This document shows positions 41,859 to 50,262 of a stretch of 64,000 nucleotides of DNA, in pieces. Below the pieces are notes generated by a model. It worked only from the letters and a program-made list of their open reading frames with translations. It was not told the DNA's origin and did no database searches. The number at the start of each line of letters is the position of its first letter. The first letter of the stretch is position 1. This DNA comes from an uncultured Lachnospiraceae bacterium (GTDB lineage: Bacteria > Bacillota > Clostridia > Lachnospirales > Lachnospiraceae): the NCBI GenBank assembly GCA_900315735.1, contig ONAD01000001.1:124001-188000 (forward strand), read 5' to 3'. The translations under genes were made by a program, and so were the position numbers.

Positions 41859-44800
41859 TTGCGTAGACGGATTCAGAGACTTGCAGCGGGCAAATTTGAG
41901 CAGGAACAGCCGGTTTTATCTCTTTCAGAAGAGAAGATAGAAATCGAGGTATTAGAGGGACAGGATTATACGGGAGAATTTGTAATTGAAGTATCTAACC
42001 ATGTTCCGGTAAAGGGGCTGATTTATTCCTCTAATCCATATATGGAATGTCTGACACCGGAATTTGAAGGGGAAGAAGTCCGAATCGGATTTCAGTTCCA
42101 CAGTGAGGGATTCCGGGTTGGCGATATACAAAAGGGTGAATTCTGTATTATTTGTAATCAGTTGGAATACAGCCTTTCTTTTGTTGTGTCCATAATCCGT
42201 CCATATGGAAATGCATCGACCGGAAGAATCCGAAGTCTCAGTGATTTTATCAAGCTGGCGCAGACAGATTACATGGAAGCTTACCGCCTGTTTGCGTCCC
42301 ATGGCTTTCAGCATCTATTAAAAGAAGAAAAAGGAAAAGAACTTCTGTGGTATGCCGGCTTTGGCGGACCGGGAGCATTGATTTCCGGTATGGAGGAGTT
42401 TTTAGTTACAATCAATGCCAAGCCACGCATTGAACTTACGTTAAAAGAACAGGAAATTACCTATCAGGATATCAAAGAGGAACAGAAGGAAACACTTCCT
42501 GTGCAGAAGAATGGCTGGGGGTATATAAGCTTTGAAGCACAGACAGACAGTAGTTTCTTAAAACTGGAAAAGAATATCTATACTTCAGATGATTTTACCG
42601 GAAGCATCTGTGAGTTGATTTATTATATTGACCCGGCAGAACTTCATACCGGAAGAAACTATGGAAGAATTACTTTAGAAAATATTTATCAGCATCTTAC
42701 TTATGAGATTACCATAATCAAGACTCCGGAGCGCAGAGAGCAGGAGCATATCGATTATCTGGAAGAGCAGAGAACACTTGCACATATCACCGGAATCTAT
42801 CTCAATTATCGTATGAAAAAGATTGGCGCAGGACTTTTTGCATCAGGAATGTTAGATGCACTGAATCATCTGATTGCAATGCGGCCGGAAAATGACTGGT
42901 ATCTTCTGATGAAAATACAGGCATTACTGGTGAGTGGACAGAAACAGGAAGCAGAGTGGCTGTTTGATGAGTTCCGCCGGAGGGAGGAAGCAAAGGATAC
43001 ACCGCTGTATGCTTATTTTCTTTATCTTCGTACCCTGTGGGAGCGTGAAGAATCCTATGTGAACCGGCTGACCGCAGAGATAGAAGAAATCTATCAGAAA
43101 ACCGATGACATCCGGGTGTTCTGGATGCTCCTTTTCCTGAAAAAAGAGTATTGTGAGAATGATACCAGAAAGATTCGTGCAATCGAAGGGCAGATGATAG
43201 AGGGCTGCAATAGTCCGTTCCTTTATATTGAAGGCTTCTATTTATACTGGCAGAATCCATATCTTTTAACGAGACTTACCGATTTTGAAATCCGGATTCT
43301 TTACTGGGCGGCAAAAAAAGGTGTGTTGACCAGTGACCTTGCCATGCAGATTACCACACTGGTATCGGAAAGAAGAGTATTTCATCCATTGCTTTATAAG
43401 ACCATGTGCATGGCATATGATAAATTCCAGAATAATCAGATGCTGTCAGCAATCTGTGCCTACCTGATAAGAGGGCAGCGCTTTGGCTTACAGTATCATA
43501 TCTGGTTTGAACGTGGCGTAGAAGAGGATTTGCGTCTGGCAGGATTAAATGAAGCATATTTGATGTCCATGGATTTGCTTGCCATTAAGAAGATTCCGCG
43601 GATGATACAGATGTATTTTCAGTATAACAGCAGCATTCCATATAAGCAGAAAGCAGCACTTCTTGCAAATGTAGTAGCTTTAAAGGAAAAAGAACCGGAG
43701 GTGTATTCCGGTTACCGGAAGCGGATGGAAGAGTTTGCCATTACCCAGATTGAAGAAGGCCATATCGATGATAACCTTGCAATTATTTATTCTGATTTAC
43801 TGAATAAAGGCATGATACAAAAAGAGATGGCAGCACCGCTGGCGAAGATTCTCTTTACCCATAAGATGAACTGCTTTGCACCAAATATTGTGCGGATGTA
43901 TGTGCTGCATGAGCAATTGAGAAAAGTGCAGTGTGTTCCGATTGTAAATGGCAGTGCTTATTTTGAATTATACAGCAAGGACTATGTCATCGTATTTGAG
44001 GATACGAAGGGATACCGGTATGGAAGTAAGATTCCATATCAGCTGGAAAAACTGATGCGGCCGGGTGCATTTTATCGCACCTGCATGGAATATGCACCGT
44101 ATGAGACGTCGTATCTACTGTATCATTTTGCATCCAGAGATACCCATCATGCATTTATGCCTGAGGACAGTGAGTATTTACGCATTTTCTTAAAAGAGGA
44201 GGCACTGCGGGAAAGCTACCGGGCAGAGCTTTATGCGAAGGCGGTACATTTCTATGAGCAGGAAGAGAATCAGGAACTGGTGGAAGAATGCCTGCGTCAT
44301 GCACCGCTTTCTCATATGAAGCGGGATGACAGAGCCTACCTTTTGAATCTGATGTTAGAATACCGGTTATATGAGCTTGCCTATCCTGATATCCGGGAAT
44401 TTGGCTGGGAAGGCATCCGGACGGAAAAGATGACGGCACTTCTGACTTATGAAATAGAAGAAGTGGATTATGAAAGTGATGATTTCCTGTTAGCACTTTG
44501 TGCACTGACCTTCCGGGCAAAAAAATACAGCAAAGAAATGCTGCAGTACTTAACGCAGTTCTATTGCGGGCCAACCCGTGTAATGGCAGCAGTCTGGTCG
44601 GCAGCACAGGCATTTGATATAGACACCAGAGATTTAGAAGAACGGTTACTGATGCAGATGTTATATACGGCAGAATTTGTGGAACAGGTGCAGAGTATTT
44701 ATGAAAGCTTTGTATCACATGGAGCACCGCATCTTCTGCGTAAGGCATATATGAATTATTTTGCACATTTCTATTTTGTGCATCAGGGCATTGTACCGGA

Positions 44801-45398
44801 GAATGTCATCAAAGGCTTAAAGACAAATTATGAAGAAAAAGAAGAACTCAGTCAGGTGATGAAGCTGGCATTACTCTATGCGGTGGCGAAGAAAGATTTG
44901 TCACTGGAAGAAAAAGGTGTACCAGAGATGACGGAGCAGCTTTTACAGGAGCAGCTGGCGCAGAATCTTTATTTCGCATTTTATCAGCAGATGCCGGAAG
45001 AGATTCGTTATCGATTCCATTTTTATGACAGACAGTTTGTGGAATATCGGACAAACCCAAGTAAGCGTGTGGTAATTCACTATCAGAAGGGTGAATCCTA
45101 TGTGGATGAAGATATGAATGAAATGTATGAGGGCATTTTTGTAAAAGAATTTATTGTATTCTTTGGAGAAGAAATTCCATATTATATTTCAGAAGAAGCA
45201 CCACGGGAGTCCGTGGTGACAGAGAGCGGACGTCTTTCCTGTAAGGATGTCTGTGGCAGGGAAAGCGGAAGCACTTACGATATGTTAAATGAAATGGAAT
45301 TAGAATATACCTTAAAGGATTATGAGAAGTTAGAGCGGCTTTTACGGAAATATGACAGCATGAAGAAAAGGAATGAAGAACGTTTTCAACTGATGTAA
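41859..45398 (+). CDS. Giant DUF5717-like protein of unknown function
   Basis: About 1179 residues, no signal peptide or membrane helix. The N-terminal part (to about residue 310) reads as two beta-rich domains (EKIEIEVLEGQDYTGEFVIE and a later similar strand region), and the remainder is a long helical solenoid with many Tyr/Leu/Glu-rich repeats like TPR arrays. A short beta-rich C-terminal domain follows. I associate it with Lachnospiraceae family DUF5717. Start: TTG at 41859 has AGGTG 5 bases upstream and fits an N-terminus of RRRIQRLAAGKF; the ATG at 41805 adds 18 residues, has no ribosome-binding site and would be nearly leaderless. It is first in a four-gene operon. Confidence 0.85.
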   Translation: MRRRIQRLAAGKFEQEQPVLSLSEEKIEIEVLEGQDYTGEFVIEVSNHVPVKGLIYSSNPYMECLTPEFEGEEVRIGFQFHSEGFRVGDIQKGEFCIICNQLEYSLSFVVSIIRPYGNASTGRIRSLSDFIKLAQTDYMEAYRLFASHGFQHLLKEEKGKELLWYAGFGGPGALISGMEEFLVTINAKPRIELTLKEQEITYQDIKEEQKETLPVQKNGWGYISFEAQTDSSFLKLEKNIYTSDDFTGSICELIYYIDPAELHTGRNYGRITLENIYQHLTYEITIIKTPERREQEHIDYLEEQRTLAHITGIYLNYRMKKIGAGLFASGMLDALNHLIAMRPENDWYLLMKIQALLVSGQKQEAEWLFDEFRRREEAKDTPLYAYFLYLRTLWEREESYVNRLTAEIEEIYQKTDDIRVFWMLLFLKKEYCENDTRKIRAIEGQMIEGCNSPFLYIEGFYLYWQNPYLLTRLTDFEIRILYWAAKKGVLTSDLAMQITTLVSERRVFHPLLYKTMCMAYDKFQNNQMLSAICAYLIRGQRFGLQYHIWFERGVEEDLRLAGLNEAYLMSMDLLAIKKIPRMIQMYFQYNSSIPYKQKAALLANVVALKEKEPEVYSGYRKRMEEFAITQIEEGHIDDNLAIIYSDLLNKGMIQKEMAAPLAKILFTHKMNCFAPNIVRMYVLHEQLRKVQCVPIVNGSAYFELYSKDYVIVFEDTKGYRYGSKIPYQLEKLMRPGAFYRTCMEYAPYETSYLLYHFASRDTHHAFMPEDSEYLRIFLKEEALRESYRAELYAKAVHFYEQEENQELVEECLRHAPLSHMKRDDRAYLLNLMLEYRLYELAYPDIREFGWEGIRTEKMTALLTYEIEEVDYESDDFLLALCALTFRAKKYSKEMLQYLTQFYCGPTRVMAAVWSAAQAFDIDTRDLEERLLMQMLYTAEFVEQVQSIYESFVSHGAPHLLRKAYMNYFAHFYFVHQGIVPENVIKGLKTNYEEKEELSQVMKLALLYAVAKKDLSLEEKGVPEMTEQLLQEQLAQNLYFAFYQQMPEEIRYRFHFYDRQFVEYRTNPSKRVVIHYQKGESYVDEDMNEMYEGIFVKEFIVFFGEEIPYYISEEAPRESVVTESGRLSCKDVCGRESGSTYDMLNEMELEYTLKDYEKLERLLRKYDSMKKRNEERFQLM

Positions 45399-45428
45399 TA
45401 ACAGGGAAAACAGTAGCAGGGTGATGGT

Positions 45429-46658
45429 ATGAAGGAAAAAAGCCTTTCAATAGGACTGGATTTTGGAAAAAAATACGCATTAGTATCATATTGTACATCC
45501 GATATGTCAGAGCCGGATACCATCAGTACCGTGGCAGGCAGTGAATTGTACCAGATTCCATTAAGCCTTTGCAAGCGGAGAGGAATCGGACAGTGGTATT
45601 ATGGAAAAGAAGCAGAGACCGTCATGAAAAATGGCGAAGGAAGCGGCTGTGACCGTCTTTTTAGCCGGGCACTGGCAGGAGAACAGATTACCGTGGAGGG
45701 AGAAACTTATGATGCAGTAGAACTTTTAAGCCTCTTTGTCCGCAAAATTCTTACGGTACCACAGAAATTCGGTACATCCATGAAGCTTGCAAGAATTACC
45801 ATTACCATGGATACTCTAAACCGGGAGAAGATGGAATTAATTGAAAAATTAGCCGGACGGATAAAGTGGACAAAAGAGCAGTATCATGTCATAGATTACG
45901 CAGAAAGCTTTTATTATTATGCATTGAGCCAGAAGGAAGAACTGTGGCTGCATGATGCGGTTCTCTTTGATTATTCCAAGAACAGCATGCGTTTTTATTA
46001 CATGGAGCGGAATCTGAATTCCACGCCGCAGCTGGTTCATATTTATCTGAAGGACTATGGTCCATTGATTGGCAATAAAGATACTGCATTTTTAGATGTG
46101 GTGACGGATGCTATTTCCCGTAAAATCTATTCTTCGGTATATCTGACCGGGGATGGTTTTGATGGAGAATGGATGAGAGAATCTTTAAAATTTCTCTGTA
46201 ACGGAAGACATGTTTTCTTAGGCAAGAATCTTTATGCCAAGGGAGCCTGCTACGCATCCTGTATCCATGCTGGAATGCAGCCATGGCAGTTTGTCTATAT
46301 TGGCGAGAACGAGATGAAGGTAAATATCAGCCTTAAAGTAAAAGACCGGGAAGAACTTATTTTCCATACACTGGTAAGTGCCGGAGAAAACTGGTATGAA
46401 GCAAAGAATCAGTGTGAGATTTTACTGGCAGGCACCAATACCATTGATTTCTGGCTGCAGCTTCCGGACAGCAGGGAAGCAAAGATAGAATCCTTAGAGC
46501 TTACGGATATTCCAAAACGGCCGGAGCGCATGACCAGACTTTCTGTTATGACAGAAGCACTGTCGGATTCCGCTGTAAAGGTTACCATACGGGATCTGGG
46601 ATTTGGAGAGATTTATAAAAGTTCCGAAAAAGTGTGGGAATATAAAATGGAATTGTAG
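45429..46658 (+). CDS. DUF5716-like protein with an actin/Hsp70-type N-terminal fold
   Basis: 409-residue soluble protein. The N-terminal SIGLDFGKKYALVSY looks like the phosphate-1 motif of the actin/Hsp70/hexokinase ATPase superfamily, and YLTGDGFDGEWM near residue 240 resembles the adenosine motif. A beta-rich C-terminal domain (about 290-409) follows. I link it to DUF5716, which occurs beside DUF5717. A chaperone-like or cytoskeletal ATPase is a reasonable hypothesis; nucleotide binding is not proven. It follows the giant protein by 30 bases and precedes the TPR protein by 9, so they should be co-expressed. Confidence 0.82.
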   Translation: MKEKSLSIGLDFGKKYALVSYCTSDMSEPDTISTVAGSELYQIPLSLCKRRGIGQWYYGKEAETVMKNGEGSGCDRLFSRALAGEQITVEGETYDAVELLSLFVRKILTVPQKFGTSMKLARITITMDTLNREKMELIEKLAGRIKWTKEQYHVIDYAESFYYYALSQKEELWLHDAVLFDYSKNSMRFYYMERNLNSTPQLVHIYLKDYGPLIGNKDTAFLDVVTDAISRKIYSSVYLTGDGFDGEWMRESLKFLCNGRHVFLGKNLYAKGACYASCIHAGMQPWQFVYIGENEMKVNISLKVKDREELIFHTLVSAGENWYEAKNQCEILLAGTNTIDFWLQLPDSREAKIESLELTDIPKRPERMTRLSVMTEALSDSAVKVTIRDLGFGEIYKSSEKVWEYKMEL

Positions 46659-46667
46659 GAGGAACCT

Positions 46668-47432
46668 ATGGGAGAATTGATTTTATGCAATCGGAAAGAA
46701 ACCGATGTGCCATATTATTTAGAACAGAATATGATAAATATCTATTCCCTGGAGGAACTGAACTGGTATATATTAAACCACACGGAATATCTTGATGATT
46801 CTTTTGTATCGGATGACTTAATCAGCTGGATTGCAGAGGAGTTAAAAGACCGGGAGTTAGCCGGGCAGTTAAAAGAGGCTGTCCGAAAGAAAATGACTTT
46901 GGCAAAGAAAGTCCGGCTTCTGATGGATGCCTGTGGCTTTTGTTCGAAGAAAGAAAAAGATGAAATCGAATATGCACTGGCAGAAGTAGAGAATAAATCA
47001 GAAATCGAATGCATGAAAATCCGGGCAGACAGAAGCCTTATGAATCATAGATATGTGATGGCAATCCGGGAATATATGCGTCTGCTGCAGAATGAGGATG
47101 CCGGGAAGCTGGATGCTTCTGTCATAGGAAATATATGGAATAATATTGGAGTTGCGCATACCGGATTATTCCTGTACCGGGATGCGGCACGGTGTTTTAA
47201 GAAAGCGTATGACTATAATAACAATCCTGCATGTATGCGGGAGATGGAAGAAGCATGGCGGATGGCAGCACCGGATGAAAAGGAACAGGCTTATGAAGTA
47301 TCGGAAGAACTGCAAAAGACATTAGAGGATATTCATAAGCAGCGGAATGATGAAGAAAAAGTACTGGAAGCATTTCGAAATGTGCTGGATAAGAAAAAAT
47401 ATATTTACGAAAGCAATGGACGGTGGGCATAA
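46668..47432 (+). CDS. TPR-like helical protein of the DUF5717/DUF5716-like operon
   Basis: 254-residue, mostly helical soluble protein. About residues 120-195 look like two TPR units (HRYVMAIREYMRLLQNED; GVAHTGLFLYRDAARCFKKA), suggesting protein-protein contacts. The C-terminus is a charged helix. No enzymatic motif is visible. GGAGGAACCT precedes the ATG. Its end overlaps or abuts the next gene, depending on the start used there. Confidence 0.78.
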   Translation: MGELILCNRKETDVPYYLEQNMINIYSLEELNWYILNHTEYLDDSFVSDDLISWIAEELKDRELAGQLKEAVRKKMTLAKKVRLLMDACGFCSKKEKDEIEYALAEVENKSEIECMKIRADRSLMNHRYVMAIREYMRLLQNEDAGKLDASVIGNIWNNIGVAHTGLFLYRDAARCFKKAYDYNNNPACMREMEEAWRMAAPDEKEQAYEVSEELQKTLEDIHKQRNDEEKVLEAFRNVLDKKKYIYESNGRWA

Positions 47433-47434
47433 CA

Positions 47435-48613
47435 TTGATAAAATTTTTTAGAAGAAAAAAGAAACCGAAGAAAACAATCGATGAGGTCTTAGAATGTATT
47501 ACTGAAGATACGTTATCGGAAGAAGACCGGAAAGATGAACATAAAGTACAGCATTATGTCTTAGGACATTGTGAACAGATTATTGATACGGCAAAGACTT
47601 TGGAAAGTGAGAAGTCGGAGTATCGTATTGTGACTTCTTATTTAAAGGATATCCAGATTATTGAAGAACTGCCGGAAGATGAGGCAGCTGCTTTAAGAGA
47701 TACTGCAAACAGTATTCTTACACTGGATCAGTCCCGTTCCGATTATCTGAAAGCAACCAAGAAGCTGACAGATACGCAGTATGCACAGATGGAACAGGAA
47801 GAGGAGACACTGACGGAATCCATCCGGACCCTGCAGGCAAATGAGATGTATCAGGCGGCAGTAAAGCGTGATATGAATTATCTGGAAGGGGAGAAGAATG
47901 AATGGACTTATTACCGGGAAGAGTTAATGGAAGAACAGAAGATTCTGCGGAAGGCATCCTATGTAGTATTTGGCATGGTGCTGGCATTTCTTGCAATCAT
48001 ATTAGTGCTTCATGTGGCATTGGAAATGGATGTACGGATTCTCTTTACGATTCTGATGGTAGCGGCGGCAGCCAGCGGATTCTTTATGCTGTTCCGGAAC
48101 CAGAATAATACAAGAGAAATCAAGCGGGCAGAAGTGAATATGAATCATGCGATTACCCTTTTGAACCGCACAAAAATAAAATATGTTAATTCTACCAATG
48201 CGGTGGATTATGCCTGTGAGAAATACCATGTGCATAATTCTTATGAACTGACCTATCTCTGGGAGCAGTACTTAGAAGCCAAGCGGGAAAGAGAAAAATT
48301 TGAACGGAACAGTGACGATTTGGAATACTTTAATGGAAAGTTAGTCCGTATGCTTCAAAAATATGAACTTTATGATGCAAAGGTCTGGATCAGCCAGCCC
48401 AATGCGCTGGTAGATAAGCGTGAAATGGTGGAAATCAAGCATGAACTTTTAAGCCGGCGGCAGAAGATCCGGGCATCCATCGAATATAACATGGATGTGG
48501 TATTAGAACAGAAAGAAGAAATTGAAAAGCTCATGAAAGAGTATCATGAGGAAATCCCGGAAGTCCGTGAGATTATTAATTCCGTAGACCGGCTCTGTGG
48601 AACCGGAGAATAA
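47435..48613 (+). CDS. Coiled-coil membrane protein of the DUF5717/DUF5716-like operon
   Basis: 392-residue protein: a basic N-terminus (FFRRKKKPKK), a long coiled coil (about residues 30-160), two adjacent transmembrane helices (about 172-193 and 200-220) and a second coiled coil (about 225-385). Both coiled-coil domains are probably cytoplasmic, making a membrane-anchored hairpin. A TTG at 47435, 2 bases after the TPR gene, is favoured by GGTGGG spacing; a GTG at 47423 adds four residues. It could anchor the other three products at the membrane. A strong terminator follows at once. Confidence 0.8.
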   Translation: MIKFFRRKKKPKKTIDEVLECITEDTLSEEDRKDEHKVQHYVLGHCEQIIDTAKTLESEKSEYRIVTSYLKDIQIIEELPEDEAAALRDTANSILTLDQSRSDYLKATKKLTDTQYAQMEQEEETLTESIRTLQANEMYQAAVKRDMNYLEGEKNEWTYYREELMEEQKILRKASYVVFGMVLAFLAIILVLHVALEMDVRILFTILMVAAAASGFFMLFRNQNNTREIKRAEVNMNHAITLLNRTKIKYVNSTNAVDYACEKYHVHNSYELTYLWEQYLEAKREREKFERNSDDLEYFNGKLVRMLQKYELYDAKVWISQPNALVDKREMVEIKHELLSRRQKIRASIEYNMDVVLEQKEEIEKLMKEYHEEIPEVREIINSVDRLCGTGE

Positions 48614-48660
48614 AAATAGCGTATCATCGATAGAAAGTATCGGTGGTACGCTATTTTTTA
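48612..48660 (+). terminator. Terminator of the DUF5717/DUF5716-like operon
   Basis: AAAAATAGCGTATCATCGATA (from 48612) pairs with TATCGGTGGTACGCTATTTTTT with few mismatches, ending in a T run. It overlaps the operon's stop codon and the next hairpin. Confidence 0.88.
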
Positions 48661-48784
48661 CTTTACAGGAAATTGCTTTCCTGTAAAGTAAAAAACGCTC
48701 CGCGAGGATGCGCACTGCGGCGTATAAGGTAGATGTCGCAAGCAACCGCCGCAGGCGCGAGAATGTGCCAAGGCACATTCTTTT
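48654..48784. repeat. Cluster of three hairpins
   Basis: Three inverted repeats are packed end to end: a perfect 19-bp stem with a 4-base loop (48654-48672 with 48677-48695; core ACTTTACAGGAAA), a G+C-rich stem GCGCACTGCGGCG with CGCCGCAGGCGC (48710-48758), and AGAATGTGCC-AA-GGCACATTCT (48760-48781) with a T run. The middle block is far richer in G+C than its surroundings. The set looks like a dispersed-repeat type element and may also terminate the cotJ transcript. Confidence 0.75.
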
Positions 48785-48795
48785 CTATCACAGTT

Positions 48796-49407
48796 TTATT
48801 TGCAGCCGCAGTTCTTATCAAAAGCCGGGTTGCAGGCATAGAAGTTCTTAGAGTCAAGGTGCTCCTGAACCATCCGGAGTGCTTCGCCAAAACGCTGGAA
48901 GTGTACGACTTCTCTGGCACGCAGGAAACGGATCGGATCTACAACATCCGGATCTTTTACCACACGAAGAATGTTGTCGTAGGTGGTGCGGGCTTTCTGT
49001 TCTGCCGCCATATCTTCCATAAGATCGGTAATCGGATCACCCTTGGACTGGAATTCACAGGCATTCTGCTGAACACCACCGGCAGCCTGCGGCCATACGG
49101 CAAGGGTGTGGTCGATATAGTAAGGACCGAAGTTAGAGGCTTTGATTTCCTCGGGAGTCAGGTCTCTGGTAAGCTGGTGTACGATGGTTGCAATCATCTC
49201 AAAATGGGCAATTTCCTCTGTTGCGATATCCGTAAGCAGTCCGGCTACTTCCCGGTAAGGAATGGAATAGCGCTGGGAGAGATAACGTAAGGATGCGTTG
49301 ATTTCTCCGTCAGGACCACCATACTGGCTTAAGATATACTGTGCGATTTTCGGGTCGGTCTGTTTGATATTGACCGGGTATTCCAGTCTTTTTTCATACT
49401 GCCACAT
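48796..49407 (-). CDS. cotJC: Spore coat protein CotJC (manganese-catalase-like)
   Basis: 203-residue protein of the ferritin-like manganese catalase family, found in the inner spore coat. Glu/His residues of the dimetal helices are visible (IATEEIAHFEMIATIVHQL around residues 65-83 and AEQKARTTYDNIL with REVVHFQRFGEAL later). The C-terminus is Cys-containing (NCGCK). The ATG lies directly after the cotJB stop, with AAGGGGGAA within cotJB as ribosome-binding site. In B. subtilis the cotJ operon is SigE-controlled. Confidence 0.95.
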   Translation of the reverse strand: MWQYEKRLEYPVNIKQTDPKIAQYILSQYGGPDGEINASLRYLSQRYSIPYREVAGLLTDIATEEIAHFEMIATIVHQLTRDLTPEEIKASNFGPYYIDHTLAVWPQAAGGVQQNACEFQSKGDPITDLMEDMAAEQKARTTYDNILRVVKDPDVVDPIRFLRAREVVHFQRFGEALRMVQEHLDSKNFYACNPAFDKNCGCK

Positions 49408-49674
49408 TTAACAATTTCCCCCTTCCCATGGATTCTTCATGCTTCCCCAGCTCCAGTGTCCATCTGTGTCGGCACCGTCTAAAGTCAGGGGACCATATTT
49501 TTCTTCATACATTTTAACGGCTTTTAACCGCAGGGTGCGGTAATGGTTATAGAAGGAGAGTGCTTCTTCATCATAAGGATGAGTGTCGAGGTAAAGGGCA
49601 GTATCATAGGCTACAAAGCTGACCTGGTTAATCCAGTCTAAAAGCTGGGACTGGTTCATAGGCATATTGTTCAT
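49408..49674 (-). CDS. cotJB: Spore coat protein CotJB
   Basis: 88-residue CotJB-family protein, helical, with the conserved YDTALYLDTHPYDEEAL and KYGPLTL segments and the tail WSWGSMKNPWEGGNC ending in Cys. It starts on the last base of cotJA and ends on the base before cotJC, so the three are tightly coupled. It is probably an inner-coat structural component needed with CotJA for CotJC assembly. Confidence 0.95.
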   Translation of the reverse strand: MNNMPMNQSQLLDWINQVSFVAYDTALYLDTHPYDEEALSFYNHYRTLRLKAVKMYEEKYGPLTLDGADTDGHWSWGSMKNPWEGGNC

Positions 49675-49889
49675 CAGAATCTGCCTCCTTTCATGGAACC
49701 GTAGAAAGGTTTATTTAAATCCTGAAAGACTGTGCCGTTGCGCAGAGCCTGATCCGGTTCGTACAGATTGCCAAACTGCTGCCATGGAACATAAGCCATG
49801 GCAAGCTCCTGATTGCAGGCAAACTGTTTCATATAAGGCGTTGGAACAGCCGGCCGGTTGTTTTGTGGCTGACAATTACAGTTGTTCAT
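49674..49889 (-). CDS. cotJA: Spore coat protein CotJA
   Basis: 71-residue Pro/Asn/Gln-rich coat-associated protein. The central YMKQFACNQELAMAYVPWQ and GTVFQDLNKPFYG are typical of CotJA. An N-terminal extension contains a CNC motif. GAGGTC lies just upstream of the ATG. I could not identify a convincing SigE promoter in the 140 bases ahead, only AT-rich sequence. Confidence 0.92.
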   Translation of the reverse strand: MNNCNCQPQNNRPAVPTPYMKQFACNQELAMAYVPWQQFGNLYEPDQALRNGTVFQDLNKPFYGSMKGGRF

Positions 49890-50030
49890 ATGCTGACCTC
49901 AATAAAAATATTCATATTAATATATGTTGAAAGGAAAAAGAGTGTGAGATTATATATTGTGAAAAAAGGAATCCTGCGTTAAAATATCTAATTGAGAAAA
50001 AATATCAATAACGAGAGAAGAGGAAAATAG

Positions 50031-50261
50031 ATGACACTGGATGAACTTGAAATTGGAAGAGAAGCGGTAATAACCAAAGTAGGGGGAGAAGGAGCACTGA
50101 GGTGCAGATTTTTAGATATGGGACTGATTCCAAAGACAAAGGTGCAGGTACGTAAAGTGGCACCTATGGGAGATCCGATTGAACTTCGTATCCGGGGATA
50201 TGAACTGACTATACGAAAAGAAGATGCGGGAAAAATCGAAGTAGAACCGGAGGAGAACTAG
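50031..50261 (+). CDS. feoA: Ferrous iron transport protein FeoA
   Basis: 76-residue SH3-like cytoplasmic protein that modulates FeoB. The family pattern is clear (RFLDMGLIPKTKVQVRKVAPMGDPIELRIRGYELTIRK). AGAGGAAAATAG precedes the ATG. It is 1 base from feoB, the standard order. No clear Fur box was found in the upstream AT-rich region. Confidence 0.96.
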   Translation: MTLDELEIGREAVITKVGGEGALRCRFLDMGLIPKTKVQVRKVAPMGDPIELRIRGYELTIRKEDAGKIEVEPEEN

Positions 50262-50262
50262 A

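Noticed and set aside
49890-50030. SigE promoter search ahead of cotJA
   Set aside because: CATATATT resembles a -10 element but no suitable -35 lies at the right distance.
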